The translations under genes were made by a program, and so were the position numbers. This document shows positions 25,654 to 36,100 of a stretch of DNA of 64,000 bases, piece after piece. The DNA comes from CAZUMW01 sp964621615 (GTDB lineage: Bacteria; Desulfobacterota; WTBG01; CAIYCZ01; CAIRTM01). The stretch lies in NCBI GenBank assembly GCA_964621615.1, contig CAZUMW010000019.1, forward strand, positions 1 through 64,000, read 5' to 3'. The notes beneath the pieces are model-generated. The model had not been told where the DNA came from. It was given only the letters and a program-made list of their open reading frames with translations, and did no database searches. Position 1 is the first letter of the stretch; every line of letters starts with the position of its first letter.

Positions 25654-26592
25654 ATGGAAATAGAAATTATCGGGTCGGAATCGATGGGGGTGCGCGGCCT
25701 GTGCTGCTTTGTAACGATCCCCGGAAAAAATATACTGATCGATCCGGGCATCGCCCTGGGCTATAAGCGCTGCAAGCTGCTCCCGCACCCGTTTCAGATT
25801 GCCCTTGATGAGCGGATACGGAAGCATATACTGCAGCGCTGGGAGGCAGCGACCGATATCGTCATCAGCCATTTTCATGGCGACCATGTTCCGCTTGCAG
25901 ATGCAAACCCCTATCAGCTTGATATCAGGAATGTGTCTGCGCTGAACCCGGGTGTGCGCATATGGACAAAGCCGCCGGAAGCGCTATCGCAGAACGAAAC
26001 AGCGCGGGCGGCTGATTTTTTCTCAGTGCTGCATACCCAATACCGGGAGCAGCCCGAGTGTGGTGAGATAACCTTCTCTCAGCCTGTGCCGCACGGTGAC
26101 GCAGCGGGTGCGGAATCGGTCATGATGACGCGGATTGCAGCGGAAAAAATATTTGTGCACGGCTCCGATATTCAGCTGCTTAACAATGAGGCGGTATCGC
26201 AGATAGAGGCCTGGGCGCCTGATATCGCATTGGTGGGGGGACCGCCGCTGTATCTTGGACGGCTGACCGATCTGCAGGTTGAGCATGCGTGGCACAATGC
26301 CGTACGGCTTGTGCAAAGCGTTGGTACGCTTATTCTGGACCACCATCTTATGAGGGATATGCAGGGCGCGGCGTGGCTGGAAAACCTGTCGCGCGAAACC
26401 GGCAGGGAGGTAATGTGTGCCGCCGATTTTATGAACACGCCGCGAATGATGCTCGAAGCTGAGCGTGTACATTTATATGAAGATATGCCGGTTTCCGGGG
26501 ACTGGCATGCGTCATATGAGAAAAACAGAACCGGTGCGGATATATACTGGAATCTGGCCGCAAAGCTGTATAAACAGTATGAGCTGACGTAA
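25654..26592 (+). CDS. Metallo-beta-lactamase-fold hydrolase, UPF0282-like
   Basis: A 312-residue soluble protein. The N-terminus EIIGSESMGVRGLCCFV followed by ILIDPGIALGY is characteristic of the UPF0282/COG2248 group of predicted MBL-fold hydrolases, which are frequent in archaea. The zinc site motif is HFHGDH (about 74-79). Later His/Asp residues (VHGSD, DHHLMRD) can complete it. The reaction is unknown. ATG 25654 is preceded by AGGTG at a good distance; the frame upstream to 25558 overlaps the operator palindromes and is not protein-like. No operon partner. Confidence 0.75.
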   Translation: MEIEIIGSESMGVRGLCCFVTIPGKNILIDPGIALGYKRCKLLPHPFQIALDERIRKHILQRWEAATDIVISHFHGDHVPLADANPYQLDIRNVSALNPGVRIWTKPPEALSQNETARAADFFSVLHTQYREQPECGEITFSQPVPHGDAAGAESVMMTRIAAEKIFVHGSDIQLLNNEAVSQIEAWAPDIALVGGPPLYLGRLTDLQVEHAWHNAVRLVQSVGTLILDHHLMRDMQGAAWLENLSRETGREVMCAADFMNTPRMMLEAERVHLYEDMPVSGDWHASYEKNRTGADIYWNLAAKLYKQYELT

Positions 26593-26765
26593 AATATTTC
26601 CTGCATACCTCGTTAAAGCGGTTCCATGGCGCCTTTTTTACCGCCCGTTCAGATTTAAAAAAATTCCTCACAACCCGAGCTGTTTCTGCCTCCCCGTTTT
26701 TGATGCCTGACGCCATTGTCAAAGCTTTGCGCCTGTGCTATTGAACTCAGCAGCAGGAGACCGCT

Positions 26766-28217
26766 ATGAAGCACTCTATTTTTGCAGTATTATGTGTTTT
26801 CTGTATTGCCGCAGCACCGGCGGCTTTGTGTGCCGGGCAGGAAAGCCCGCCCTGGGATTTAAGCTATCTGCTTGATGCCGACCCGGAGGCGGTGACTGCT
26901 GCGGACCTGTATGACAGAGCTGTTTTCCTGGAGGAAAACTACCGGGACTATCACAGCGTCAACGGAATAATCTGGGAAGGCGTCTTTGCAGATATTGACG
27001 ACGAGCATCCCAGCATGTACGGGACCGGCGGGGACAGCGCAATTTTTACAGGGTTTTATCTGGCCGCTGCTGTCTACCGGTTTGTAATGACGCAGGAACC
27101 TGTCGACCTGGACACGGTATCCCGGACGATTCGAGGGCTGCACATACTTACCCACGCCAGCGGGACCCCGGGCGTTATTTTGCGGTGTGCCTTCCCGGCG
27201 GACCAGGCTGAGACATGGCGCTATCCCGATGCATGGAACAGCAGAATCGATGCCGGCTATGTGTATGAAAGCCCTGACCATGTTCCGGACATAGCCGATC
27301 CCTCTGTCTGTTATCCTGTCTTTATTTTTTATACGCGTGCAACCCGGGATCAGCTCACCGGTATTCTGTACGGCCTGGGCGTTGCCCTGGCCGAGCTGGG
27401 CCCCGAGCAGTACGAAAACAATGAATCCCTGCAGGAAAAAGTGCTTGAGGTCAGAACTGCTGCTGGTGAAATCATAAGCGCTCTCTGGGAACGGCTTTCC
27501 CGGAACTGCTTTATTATACGGGATCATTACAATAAAACAGGATCGACCGCCATAAGGGTTGACGGGCTTTTAAAGGTGCAGCTTCTGGCCGTGTACCGCG
27601 CCGCCCTTACAGAGGAGGCCGATCCCGATAAGGCTGAGCTGCTTCGCGTAAGTCGGCTGTACCGGCAGGAATTCCGGCGCGCCTTTTTTTTAAACGACGG
27701 AGATGCCGGTTCGCTCTTTAACCGCCTGAGCGTGATCGGCAGCTACTATTCCTACAACCTCAGGTTTGCCCGCAGCTTTACGGTGCATCTGCTTGAAGAC
27801 GATCCCGGCCGGAAGCAGCAGGTTGTCGACTATATGACCAAACACGTCTGGCAGTACGTGAAAGACCACCGGAACACTCATTTTATTTTTCTGTATGCAG
27901 CGGCCTCCACAGATGACTCACGATTGGAGGACGGTATCCTGGGACTGAAAGAGCTGTCGCTGCGTCCGCTCAGGGACTGGAGCTCCCCGCTCTATGACCG
28001 TAACTGTTATCCGCCGCCGGCAGTGATGCTCTACGGTGATGTCAGCGATTTTGTTGTTCCCGTTCACCTGCGGGAGCCGACCGGGTACTTTATCTGGCAG
28101 AAGGACCCGTTTGAAACCGGTGACGGCGAGCTGGAAACCGATGCCCACAAAGAGGCAACCGGGCTTGATTTTATCCTTCCCTACTGGATGGGGCGCCGCT
28201 ACGGCTTTCTTGAGTGA
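26766..28217 (+). CDS. Secreted protein of unknown function, possibly alpha-toroid
   Basis: A 483-residue protein with a clear signal peptide (MKHSIFAVLCVFCIAAAPAALCA). The mature part is rich in aromatic and acidic residues. Helical segments such as GGDSAIFTGFYLAAAVYRF recall the alpha/alpha-barrel of some glycoside-modifying enzymes, but no catalytic motif is identifiable. AGCAGGAG precedes the ATG. It stands alone, with the aldo/keto reductase starting 176 nt downstream. I do not recognise the family. Confidence 0.6.
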   Translation: MKHSIFAVLCVFCIAAAPAALCAGQESPPWDLSYLLDADPEAVTAADLYDRAVFLEENYRDYHSVNGIIWEGVFADIDDEHPSMYGTGGDSAIFTGFYLAAAVYRFVMTQEPVDLDTVSRTIRGLHILTHASGTPGVILRCAFPADQAETWRYPDAWNSRIDAGYVYESPDHVPDIADPSVCYPVFIFYTRATRDQLTGILYGLGVALAELGPEQYENNESLQEKVLEVRTAAGEIISALWERLSRNCFIIRDHYNKTGSTAIRVDGLLKVQLLAVYRAALTEEADPDKAELLRVSRLYRQEFRRAFFLNDGDAGSLFNRLSVIGSYYSYNLRFARSFTVHLLEDDPGRKQQVVDYMTKHVWQYVKDHRNTHFIFLYAAASTDDSRLEDGILGLKELSLRPLRDWSSPLYDRNCYPPPAVMLYGDVSDFVVPVHLREPTGYFIWQKDPFETGDGELETDAHKEATGLDFILPYWMGRRYGFLE

Positions 28218-28393
28218 GGGGGCTTGTTGCTTCGGGATAAGCCGCGCTTGATCAGTATCTAAATTTTTTTCTATTGACAGCAGTTCACGGGAATGATAAA
28301 TATGGATTCAAATCCATTTTTTTCAGCCGGTACACTTGCTTAAGCAGTTATCGGCTGTGGCACACACTGTTTTATCATGAAAGGAGAGCCGCA

Positions 28394-29452
28394 ATGCAGT
28401 ATAAACGTCTCAAAGGAACAACCCTTGACCTCTGTGAAATGTCATACGGCGGGCTGGCCCTTTACTGGGTGCCGCGCGACGAGGCGATTGAGCTTATCAA
28501 TACCGCTATTGACAGCGGTATCAACTACTTTGACTGCGATGAGGCAGGGGACCAGTTCGTGCCGTCCCGGGTGTATGAAGATACGCGCAACAAGCTGGGA
28601 GAAGTGCTGAAAACCAGGCGCAGCGAAGTGACCGTCGGGATCAAATGCATGTTCGCGTCAGGCAGCGACGTTTCGCGAGATATCGACCGGGCCCTTGATA
28701 TGATTTTTAAAGGCACGAGCCGCGAGGTGATCGATATTTTTCACCTTGCCCATGTCGATACGGATGAGAAGCTCAATGCGCTGCTTGCTCCCGGCGGGGG
28801 TCTGGAGGCTGCCGAAAAGGCAAAGCAGGAAGGAAAGCTTGACTATATCCTGGTTGCATCCCACAATCCGGATGTTCTGATGAAGGCGCTTAAAACCGGA
28901 CGCTTTGATGTGGCGGAATTTCCCTTTACCATCATTGAGCAGGAGTATCTGAAAGAGGTTATCCCGTACTGCAACGCAAACAACATCGGCTCGATCATCA
29001 TGAAGCCGATCGGCGGCGGGCAGATGGCATCCTGTGCCGATCTTTCGCTTCGCTGGATTATGCAGCATGATGTTGACATAATTATTCCGGGAATGAAGAC
29101 CATGGATGAGCTGCGGCACAATATTGCGGCAGTTGAAAAAGGCGCAACGCTGTCGGCGGAAGAGCAGAAAAAGCTTGTATCGATTTCCGAACACCTCGGG
29201 CAGGAGTACTGCCACCGCTGCGGCTACTGCCTTCCCTGCCCGCAGGGCATTCACATTATAAGTCAGTTTGATGTGTACCGCAGCAATCTTTTCGGCATTG
29301 AAAGAAAGCGGGAAATTTATAAAAACATGAAAGAGCGGGGAAGAAGCACCGCCTCAGACTGCATTGAGTGCGGCAAATGCGTGGAGAAGTGCCCCTTTCA
29401 GCTGGCGATACCGGATATCATGAAAAAAATAGCCGCAGAGCTTGATGCCTGA
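28394..29452 (+). CDS. Aldo/keto reductase with C-terminal 2[4Fe-4S] ferredoxin domain
   Basis: A 352-residue oxidoreductase. Residues ~1-265 form an AKR TIM barrel (MSYGGLALYW near the start, the Lys of VTVGIKC, the His of FHLAHVD, and IIMKPIGGGQM). The last ~90 residues contain two iron-sulfur motifs, CHRCGYCLPCPQ and CIECGKCVEKCP. This family is common in anaerobes and may pass electrons between NAD(P)H and ferredoxin partners. ATG 28394 is preceded by AAGGAG; the longer frame from 28274 has no ribosome site. A fragment with a related ferredoxin motif lies just downstream. Confidence 0.88.
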   Translation: MQYKRLKGTTLDLCEMSYGGLALYWVPRDEAIELINTAIDSGINYFDCDEAGDQFVPSRVYEDTRNKLGEVLKTRRSEVTVGIKCMFASGSDVSRDIDRALDMIFKGTSREVIDIFHLAHVDTDEKLNALLAPGGGLEAAEKAKQEGKLDYILVASHNPDVLMKALKTGRFDVAEFPFTIIEQEYLKEVIPYCNANNIGSIIMKPIGGGQMASCADLSLRWIMQHDVDIIIPGMKTMDELRHNIAAVEKGATLSAEEQKKLVSISEHLGQEYCHRCGYCLPCPQGIHIISQFDVYRSNLFGIERKREIYKNMKERGRSTASDCIECGKCVEKCPFQLAIPDIMKKIAAELDA

Positions 29453-29509
29453 CATTACTGCGTGACCCGCTGGCTGTTTCGCTGCTGATATCTGCGCGCT
29501 CATGTATAG

Positions 29510-29665
29510 CGGTCCGGTAATCATATACCGATTACACGGCTCGTTAAGGAAAAGAGAACAATTCACACAATCGAATGCATGGGCTGCGGCAGGTGTGTTA
29601 CCAAATGGCTTCGCAGGCTTTTCATGCCGCGAGGGGGAGGTGTCAGGACAATAATGACACCGCAA
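29510..29665 (+). pseudogene. Ferredoxin-like fragment
   Basis: A stretch of ~50 codons without a start codon contains IECMGCGRCVTKW, which keeps three of the four cysteines of a 4Fe-4S motif and continues to a TAA. It follows the ferredoxin tail of the aldo/keto reductase and may be a relic of a duplicated or lost iron-sulfur gene. Nothing else in 29453-29884 looks coding. Confidence 0.3.
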
Positions 29666-29884
29666 TAATGTTTCATGCGGATCAATACCGCCCGGAATTA
29701 AAAATAAAAGAGGGGGCGGGCACAAAGCCTTCCCCCTCAAACGCATTAAGGCAATTTGTTTATTGTCTCTCCCGGGGCGTACAACCCTCGCCTTCCCCGA
29801 CATACGGTCGGGATCTTCGATCCGCCTTCGGCGAGATCTTTGACAGGCGAAGACGTTAGTATGCACGCGAAGCGCAGCGTTAGT

Positions 29885-29956
29885 ATTGTTTTTTCTTTAG
29901 TCACGCCTCGGCGGATGGTGATTCGATCCCGACATGTCGGGGTGGCGGTTCAATTA
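29885..29956 (-). repeat. Dispersed palindromic repeat, copy A
   Basis: About 72 bp closely matching, in opposite orientation, the element at 54469-54540. The most conserved part is 29901-29925. It contains the perfect palindrome CCCGACATGTCGGG (29928-29941). It ends at the stop codon of the rhodanese gene, so it could also serve as an mRNA 3' structure. Confidence 0.7.
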
Positions 29957-31780
29957 CGGTGCGCCGGTTTCCCTGGGATTGCCGTAATATGACCATTCAA
30001 ACCAGCCGCCGTCATAATTGGCCGCTTCCCAGCCCATCAGGTATGCATAAAACGTGTATAATCCTGACCTCCAGCCGGTGCCGCAGTAAAAGTATATCTC
30101 TTTGTCAGTTGACAGCCCCGCGTCGATCCAGTCCTGCTCAACCAACGTATATGACTTCAGCGATTCAAAGTCCTCTCTTGTCAGCTCCCACCAGTCCCCG
30201 ACCCAGAGAGCGGTTTTTATACGCCCCAGCTCATCGAAGTACTGGTAGTAGGAATTCGACTCACCGATGTATTCTTCCCATGAACGGTCATCTGCAATAA
30301 CACGATTGGGGGCTGTTCCATTTGCCACGGCCAGCACATCGCTTGTTGTTGCGAGATAGCGGGGGTTTCCTGAACTGTCCCCGAATGCTGCCGGCTCAGG
30401 AGCGTTCGGGGTGGTTTCGATTTCTCCGCCGTAATCGACCCATGCATCGTAGTTTCCGTTGAGCATGCGGACGTCATCAACGCCTGCAAGCAGCAGGGCC
30501 CATGCCGCCCTGCCGGCGGTCATCATGGATATATCGTCATCTGCATATACCACAACGGTCCTGTCTTTTGATATGCCCAGGGTGCCAAGGAACTCCTGGA
30601 GCTCGGGGATGGGTTTAATGTTTCCTTCCTCCGGACTCGCATAGCCGTCTCCGTATTCTGAATTGGGGCCGTTTTCGAGCGAGTAGACATCCACAAACAA
30701 TGCGCCCGGTATATGGCCTGTTTCATACGCGGATCCCACATAGTCCGTCCGGTTGTCTGAATAGCGGGGCTCATAGGATGGGTTGAGAATAACATACCCG
30801 TTTCCGGGATATGTCGGCGGATTTTCACCCTTTATCAACTTGTCCACCCACTCCGGATATACGAGCGCCTGATAATTTTCCATCTTTTCCATTGGCAGTG
30901 ATGAATCAGCAGCCCATTCACGTATCGAGTTTGCATAATTGGAGCAGCTCTGATAGCCGAGCAGCCGAAGGGCGAAGTAGACAAAGCCGCTTCGTGTCCC
31001 GGATGAGCCGTAGGCAGCAACCTCTTTGTCGGAGGTAATGCCGCGGCTGGTAAACAGATTCAGCATTTCGTCATAGCTCAGCACCGTGCCGTTGTCCGAA
31101 GCGTAAAACCACTCATAAGGAATCTGCACAGCACCCGTAATATGACCCCCCCGGTCCTCTCCGTATATCTGCCATCCATTGTATTCTTCATCAGTCCGGG
31201 AATCGATGAGGACAAAATCGCTGCCATCGAGCCTGCTGCTGATAGAATCGCTGGTGCTCAGCACCTGATCCCGCACGGATGCGGTAAATATTTTCGGCGT
31301 CAGAGTGTTTGCAGTGGATTCCGTTTCGCGCCCTTCCAGCGCCCACAGATCCCAGCCGCCGTTCAGTATATGTACATCGCTGCAGCCCAGATATTCGAGC
31401 ATCCAGAATATCCGGCCGGCAGCGCCCCTTGAGGACAGCGTATCATCATAAATGATATAGGTCATGTCACGCGTCAAGCCGGCTGCGCCGAGCTTTTCGG
31501 CAATGGCAGACGCTGACAGCAGCATGGTGCTTTCGTCGACGTAGTCATCCCACTGCAGGCTGACGGCGCCGGGAATATGTGCTGTATCGTACCCGCTTGT
31601 GCGGGCATCGATGATGACCACGCCGGACTCTTCCATGATTGTCTCAAGGAATGAACCTGAAACCAGCAGCTCTCCGTTCGGGTACTCACCCTGCGGGAAA
31701 TCTATTGATGTTTTGCAGCCGGCGCAGATAAGTATGAACAACACGGCAATGGAAACCATATTACCTTTTTGCGTTTTCAT
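29954..31780 (-). CDS. Lipoprotein with four rhodanese-like domains
   Basis: A 608-residue exported lipoprotein (signal ending LFILICAGC, lipidated Cys22). Four rhodanese domains follow, at roughly 35-150, 180-295, 325-450 and 470-605. The persulfide-forming Cys is missing in the first three active-site loops (YDDTLSS, YGSSGTRSG, YADDDIS) and present only in the fourth (YCGTGWRSG). Rhodaneses move sulfane sulfur from donors such as thiosulfate to acceptors. Here one catalytic domain and three structural or regulatory ones are likely, acting in the periplasm or on the envelope. The 151-residue secreted protein lies 34 nt upstream in the same direction. Confidence 0.88.
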   Translation of the reverse strand: MKTQKGNMVSIAVLFILICAGCKTSIDFPQGEYPNGELLVSGSFLETIMEESGVVIIDARTSGYDTAHIPGAVSLQWDDYVDESTMLLSASAIAEKLGAAGLTRDMTYIIYDDTLSSRGAAGRIFWMLEYLGCSDVHILNGGWDLWALEGRETESTANTLTPKIFTASVRDQVLSTSDSISSRLDGSDFVLIDSRTDEEYNGWQIYGEDRGGHITGAVQIPYEWFYASDNGTVLSYDEMLNLFTSRGITSDKEVAAYGSSGTRSGFVYFALRLLGYQSCSNYANSIREWAADSSLPMEKMENYQALVYPEWVDKLIKGENPPTYPGNGYVILNPSYEPRYSDNRTDYVGSAYETGHIPGALFVDVYSLENGPNSEYGDGYASPEEGNIKPIPELQEFLGTLGISKDRTVVVYADDDISMMTAGRAAWALLLAGVDDVRMLNGNYDAWVDYGGEIETTPNAPEPAAFGDSSGNPRYLATTSDVLAVANGTAPNRVIADDRSWEEYIGESNSYYQYFDELGRIKTALWVGDWWELTREDFESLKSYTLVEQDWIDAGLSTDKEIYFYCGTGWRSGLYTFYAYLMGWEAANYDGGWFEWSYYGNPRETGAP

Positions 31781-31814
31781 GGGTGGTCCTTTCTTTCTTT
31801 GTTGTGGATATTTT

Positions 31815-32270
31815 TTATTGGGTCAGCGAAAACCGTACCTGGCAGTTGTAGCTCGGAAGATTCTGTGACAGGGCCACCCCGCAGTACAGCCACACACATC
31901 CGCAGGGCTGTTCAGGGCTTCCGATCTCGACTACCTGATCGATCATGCCCTTTGACAGGCCGATCCGGTAAATGGGAGCTGTGCCGGCGCTTGACAGGGC
32001 AGCGCCGATCATGAAAATCGTATCCCCGTCAACATCGTCTTTTCTCACCGAGATGCCCAGCGTGCCCGATCCAAGAGCGATAACGAAAAATTGCGGACAG
32101 CCCCGCGGAAACAGACGCTGCTGCCTGATATCGATTGCCCGTGTCACGCCGGGAGCAATAACCAGCATATTGAACAGGCCGGAACCTGTTTGCGCTGCTG
32201 CCGGCGCTGACGGGAAGTACGGGAGCACAATGCAGAAAACGACAAAGAATCTAAAGAGTTTTTGCAGCAT
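31815..32270 (-). CDS. Small secreted protein, unknown
   Basis: A 151-residue protein with a signal peptide (LFRFFVVFCIVLPYFPSAPAAAQ). The mature part is beta-rich with a few Cys (CPQFF, CGCVWLYC) and no recognised domain. It is transcribed towards the rhodanese lipoprotein, with a gap of only 34 nt, so the two probably form an operon. The role is unknown; a link to periplasmic sulfur handling is inferred only from the neighbour. Confidence 0.6.
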   Translation of the reverse strand: MLQKLFRFFVVFCIVLPYFPSAPAAAQTGSGLFNMLVIAPGVTRAIDIRQQRLFPRGCPQFFVIALGSGTLGISVRKDDVDGDTIFMIGAALSSAGTAPIYRIGLSKGMIDQVVEIGSPEQPCGCVWLYCGVALSQNLPSYNCQVRFSLTQ

Positions 32271-33143
32271 AGCATTGTTATTGTGTTTTTAATGAATTTG
32301 ATCAAATTCCAAAATCACTATACCGCAGCACATCATAATACTGTCAAATTGATAGTTAAAATACTGATCGTGGACACTATAGGTGATAGCTATTCATGAT
32401 GGCCTGGGGGGTGCACGCTGCTTGTCCGTGAGGCATCCCCGCAGCCGCACATTGTCAGGCAAAGGAAAGCGGCAGGTGTCAAACCGGGAGGAGAAAATCC
32501 GCTTTTGCAGCTGTGAGCATTATCTGCCTTCAAATATCAATTTTTCAATTTCCGCCTCACAGATTTTCAAGCCTTTTGCTTTTTTACACCGTAATCCTGC
32601 AGTCGTAGCGATAGAGCGTAAAAAATCTCCCCTACCCCCTCTTTTCCAAAGAGGGGAACCGGTTTGTCTCCTCCCTTTCGGATAAAAAAGAGGCCGGGAG
32701 GACTTTTTCGTGAATTGTAAAGCAACGATACCTGCAGGCGGAAATGCCGGACCACCCCAAATCCCTCCTTCCGTTTGCCGTATATCTTCATTCTGTTTGT
32801 CACAATTATACTCATTTTTCCCTCATCGCCAAATGGCACAATTATAAAGGGGGGCTTAAAAAACACGGAATGTGTAAGCCCCGGAAACCCGGTTCCGGTT
32901 CATCTCCACCTGTGCGTTGAGGACCATGAGCGCCTCTGTAAAATGTAGGCTCGGACAAAGCGAAGCGTGTCCGGCGATAATGCAGAAAAAAAACCGGATT
33001 GGCCGGACGGAGCCGTGCAATGACGGCCTGCTGAGGCCCGGCTGAACGTATAGCATGTGGAATGCATGTGAGCTGCGAAATATTTGAGACCTAATCGGGC
33101 TTTGCTTTGAGCGGTTTTTTTTATATACTGTTCGCAACAGCCT
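32271..33143. other. Long intergenic region between divergent genes with hairpins
   Basis: No protein-like frame or RNA gene is seen in ~870 bp. A perfect inverted repeat lies at 32636-32656, with arms CCCCTCTTT and AAAGAGGGG around TCC. The surrounding sequence (Pro-rich LPPLFQRG-type translation in one frame) resembles a repeat class common between genes in delta-proteobacteria. A GGACA...TGTCC hairpin lies near 32953-32974. The left 100 bp should hold the promoter of the secreted protein/rhodanese pair. Confidence 0.4.
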
Positions 33144-36100
33144 ATGCATGTATTCACTCTTTTAAAAGAAATATTTGATCCCGTTTTCGGGCAGCTGCCG
33201 GCGCCGGTTTTCCTTTTTGACTCCCGCGCCGGGCTGGTCAAGGCAAACAGGGCGTTCTGCAGCCTTGCCGGTATCCCCTCTGCCGATCCCGCCGCTTTTT
33301 CTGTCTCTTCTTTTTTTGCCGTTCTCAAAACCTACCGGTTTCCGGTCCCGGACCGCTATGTCACCGAGCTGACCGCCTGTAACGGTGACGTGGTGCCGGT
33401 TGAATTCAACTATGCTAAATTTGAGGGCGACAGCGATGCGACCCGCGGCGGCATAGCCTTTCTTAAAGACCTGCGCGACACGCGCAGGCTGCAGGAGCAG
33501 ATGCAGCACATTACGGTAGTCAATGAATCCCTTGAAAAGCAGCTGGCGGGAGCGGCCCCCGATGACGGCCTGCGGGAGCGCACACAGCTGGAGCACCGGA
33601 TTAATGAAGAGAAGAATTTCCTCGAGAATGTGCTCGAGTCGTGTGGAGACGCTATCGTCATTTTCGACGGCAAAGGAACCATCACCAGAGTTAACCAGTC
33701 CTTTGCAAACATTGTTGCAAAGGAGAAACACGAGCTGATCGGCTCCACCCTGTTTGAGCTTGGCCCGGACACGGGCACCTTCACCTCAACGACCGGTGAA
33801 ACCGTTGTCCTGGATCAAAGCTACCGGGATTATACCTACCGGCTGGTTGAAAGCTTTGTGCAGCTTGAAAGCGGCGGCAAAATCGAAAACTGGGAGTATT
33901 ATATTTTTAATGGCAAAGGCGAAATAGTGCCGATGGATGCTACGGCGACCATACAAAAAGATGCGGCGGGAGTCATAACCGGCTCCGTATGCGTGCTGCG
34001 TGATGTAACCGAGCGCAAAAAGGCGGAGCACGCGCTGCAGGAGGCATATCAGTTCAGGAGCCGCTTTTTTGCAAATATAACTCACGAGTTCCGCACCCCG
34101 CTCACGCTGACGATCGGCTCCCTGGAAGAAGTTCTGCGCACCCCCGGGCATAATTTTTTACCTGCAACCGCAGAGCAGCTTGACATTGCTTTGAGCAACG
34201 CCCGGCGGCTGCTTAAGCTTATCAACCAGCTGCTTGACTTCAGTCTGCTTGAGTCGGGCGGCCAGAGCGTGTTTTACGAAAAGCGGGATATCAATAGATT
34301 TGTTTCGGCTATTCTTGATGCCTTTTCACCGATTGCGCAACAAAAGCGGATATCGTTATCCTTTGAGCCTGACAAAGCCCTTAAAGAGGCGGCGATAGAT
34401 CCCGGGCGTATGGAGAAGGTTTTGTTTAACCTGATCGGCAACGCCTTTAAGTTTACGCCCCCGAAGGGGAGCATTGCCGTAGCGGTTTCTCAGGCTGAGG
34501 GCAGCGATTTGTCTTTGGGTGACTCCTGCTGCGCCGGGGCTGAGCCGGCTGAGATCGGGCGCTGTCTGGTGATCTCGGTAAATGATACCGGCATCGGCAT
34601 ACAGGCGAAACACCTGCCGACCATTTTTGACCGCTTTGACCGCGGCGGCATCGAAGCCTCGAGCAGCCACAGCGGCGCGGGGATCGGCCTTGCCTATGCC
34701 CGGGAGCTTGTTGAGGCGGTGGGCGGGGGTATCGCTGTTGCGAGCCGGCCAGGCAGGGGAACCTCGTTTTCACTGTATCTGCCTATGGACGCTCAAGCAG
34801 GCGAGGCCGGAGAGGGCCCCCGCGGCGAGAACGAGGAGCTTCTCCTGGAAACCGCTGTCGAGCTGTCAGATGTCGGAAGGGAGCGCACGCTCCCCCCCCA
34901 GTCTGTAACGGGCACAAAGCCGCTGGTGCTCATTGCTGATGACAATCCGGATGTTTGCCGGTATATCGCCGGCATTATACAGGAGGAGTATGACTATGTT
35001 GCCGTGGATACCGGCAGGGGGGCGGTGCGGGCAATTCACCGGCACATGCCCGACATCATTCTGTGTGATGTCATGATGCCTGAAATGGACGGCTATGGGG
35101 TGCTGCGTCACGTAAAACAGGATCCGGGCCTGCGGCGCGTTCCTTTTGTTTTTTTGACCGCCCGTGCAGATACCGGTATGAAAGTTGAGGGCCTGCGTGA
35201 AGGCGCCGACGACTACATAGTAAAGCCGTTCAACGGGCTTGAGCTGCTGGCGCGGCTGAAAGCCCAGCTCCGCATCAGGGATCTTATGCGCGCCGACAGC
35301 GAAAAAGAAAAGACGATTACAAAGCTTACCCAGCTGCTGCATGAAAAATATCATTACGGCAACATAATCGGCAACAGCCCCTCAATGCGCAAAGTGTATC
35401 AGCTTATAGATGCCATTAAAGAAAGCGACGCAGGCGTGCTTCTGACCGGGGAAACCGGAACCGGAAAGGAGCTGGTTGCTCATGCCATCCACCACAGCAG
35501 CATGCGCAAAGACGGCCCCATGGTATCGGTTAACTGCGGTGCGATACCCCGAGAGCTGATGGAGCGCGAGCTGTTCGGTCATGTAAAGGGTGCCTATACC
35601 GGTGCTGTTGAAAGCCGCAAGGGCTATTTCGAGGAGGCGGACAAGGGAACGCTGTTTCTTGATGAAATCAGCGAAATGGACAGGGAGATGCAGGTCAAGC
35701 TGCTGAGGGTAATTGAGCGGGGGGAAATCATGCGCGTCGGGAGCCCTGTGCCGACGCAGGTTGATGTGCGTCTGATCCTTGCCACAAACAGGGACCTCTT
35801 CGGGGAAGTGCAGAAGGGGTCATTCCGGGAGGATTTGTATTACCGCATTCATGTCATTCCTATTCATCTGCCGCCGCTGCGGCATCGCCGTGATGATATT
35901 CCCTTATTGATCGAGCACTTTCTGAAGGATTTTGCGCAGCGGCAGGGCAAAAAACCGCCGCCCCTGCCGGGGAGCGCGATGGAGCGGTTTATGCGCTATG
36001 AATATCCCGGCAATGTCCGGGAGCTGAAACATGTTGTTGAGCGCTATTGCCTGCTGGGGGATGCTGAAATGCTGTTTGACGAATCTGCCGAAGCGCAGGG

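Noticed and set aside
28353..28372. TGTGGCACACACTG as a sigma-54 promoter before the aldo/keto reductase
   Set aside because: The -24 part is good, but the -12 position reads TT instead of GC and the start codon follows too closely for a convincing leader.
33162..33731. Open frame on the - strand inside the hybrid regulator
   Set aside because: Shadow of the PAS-encoding frame, without start signal or domain.
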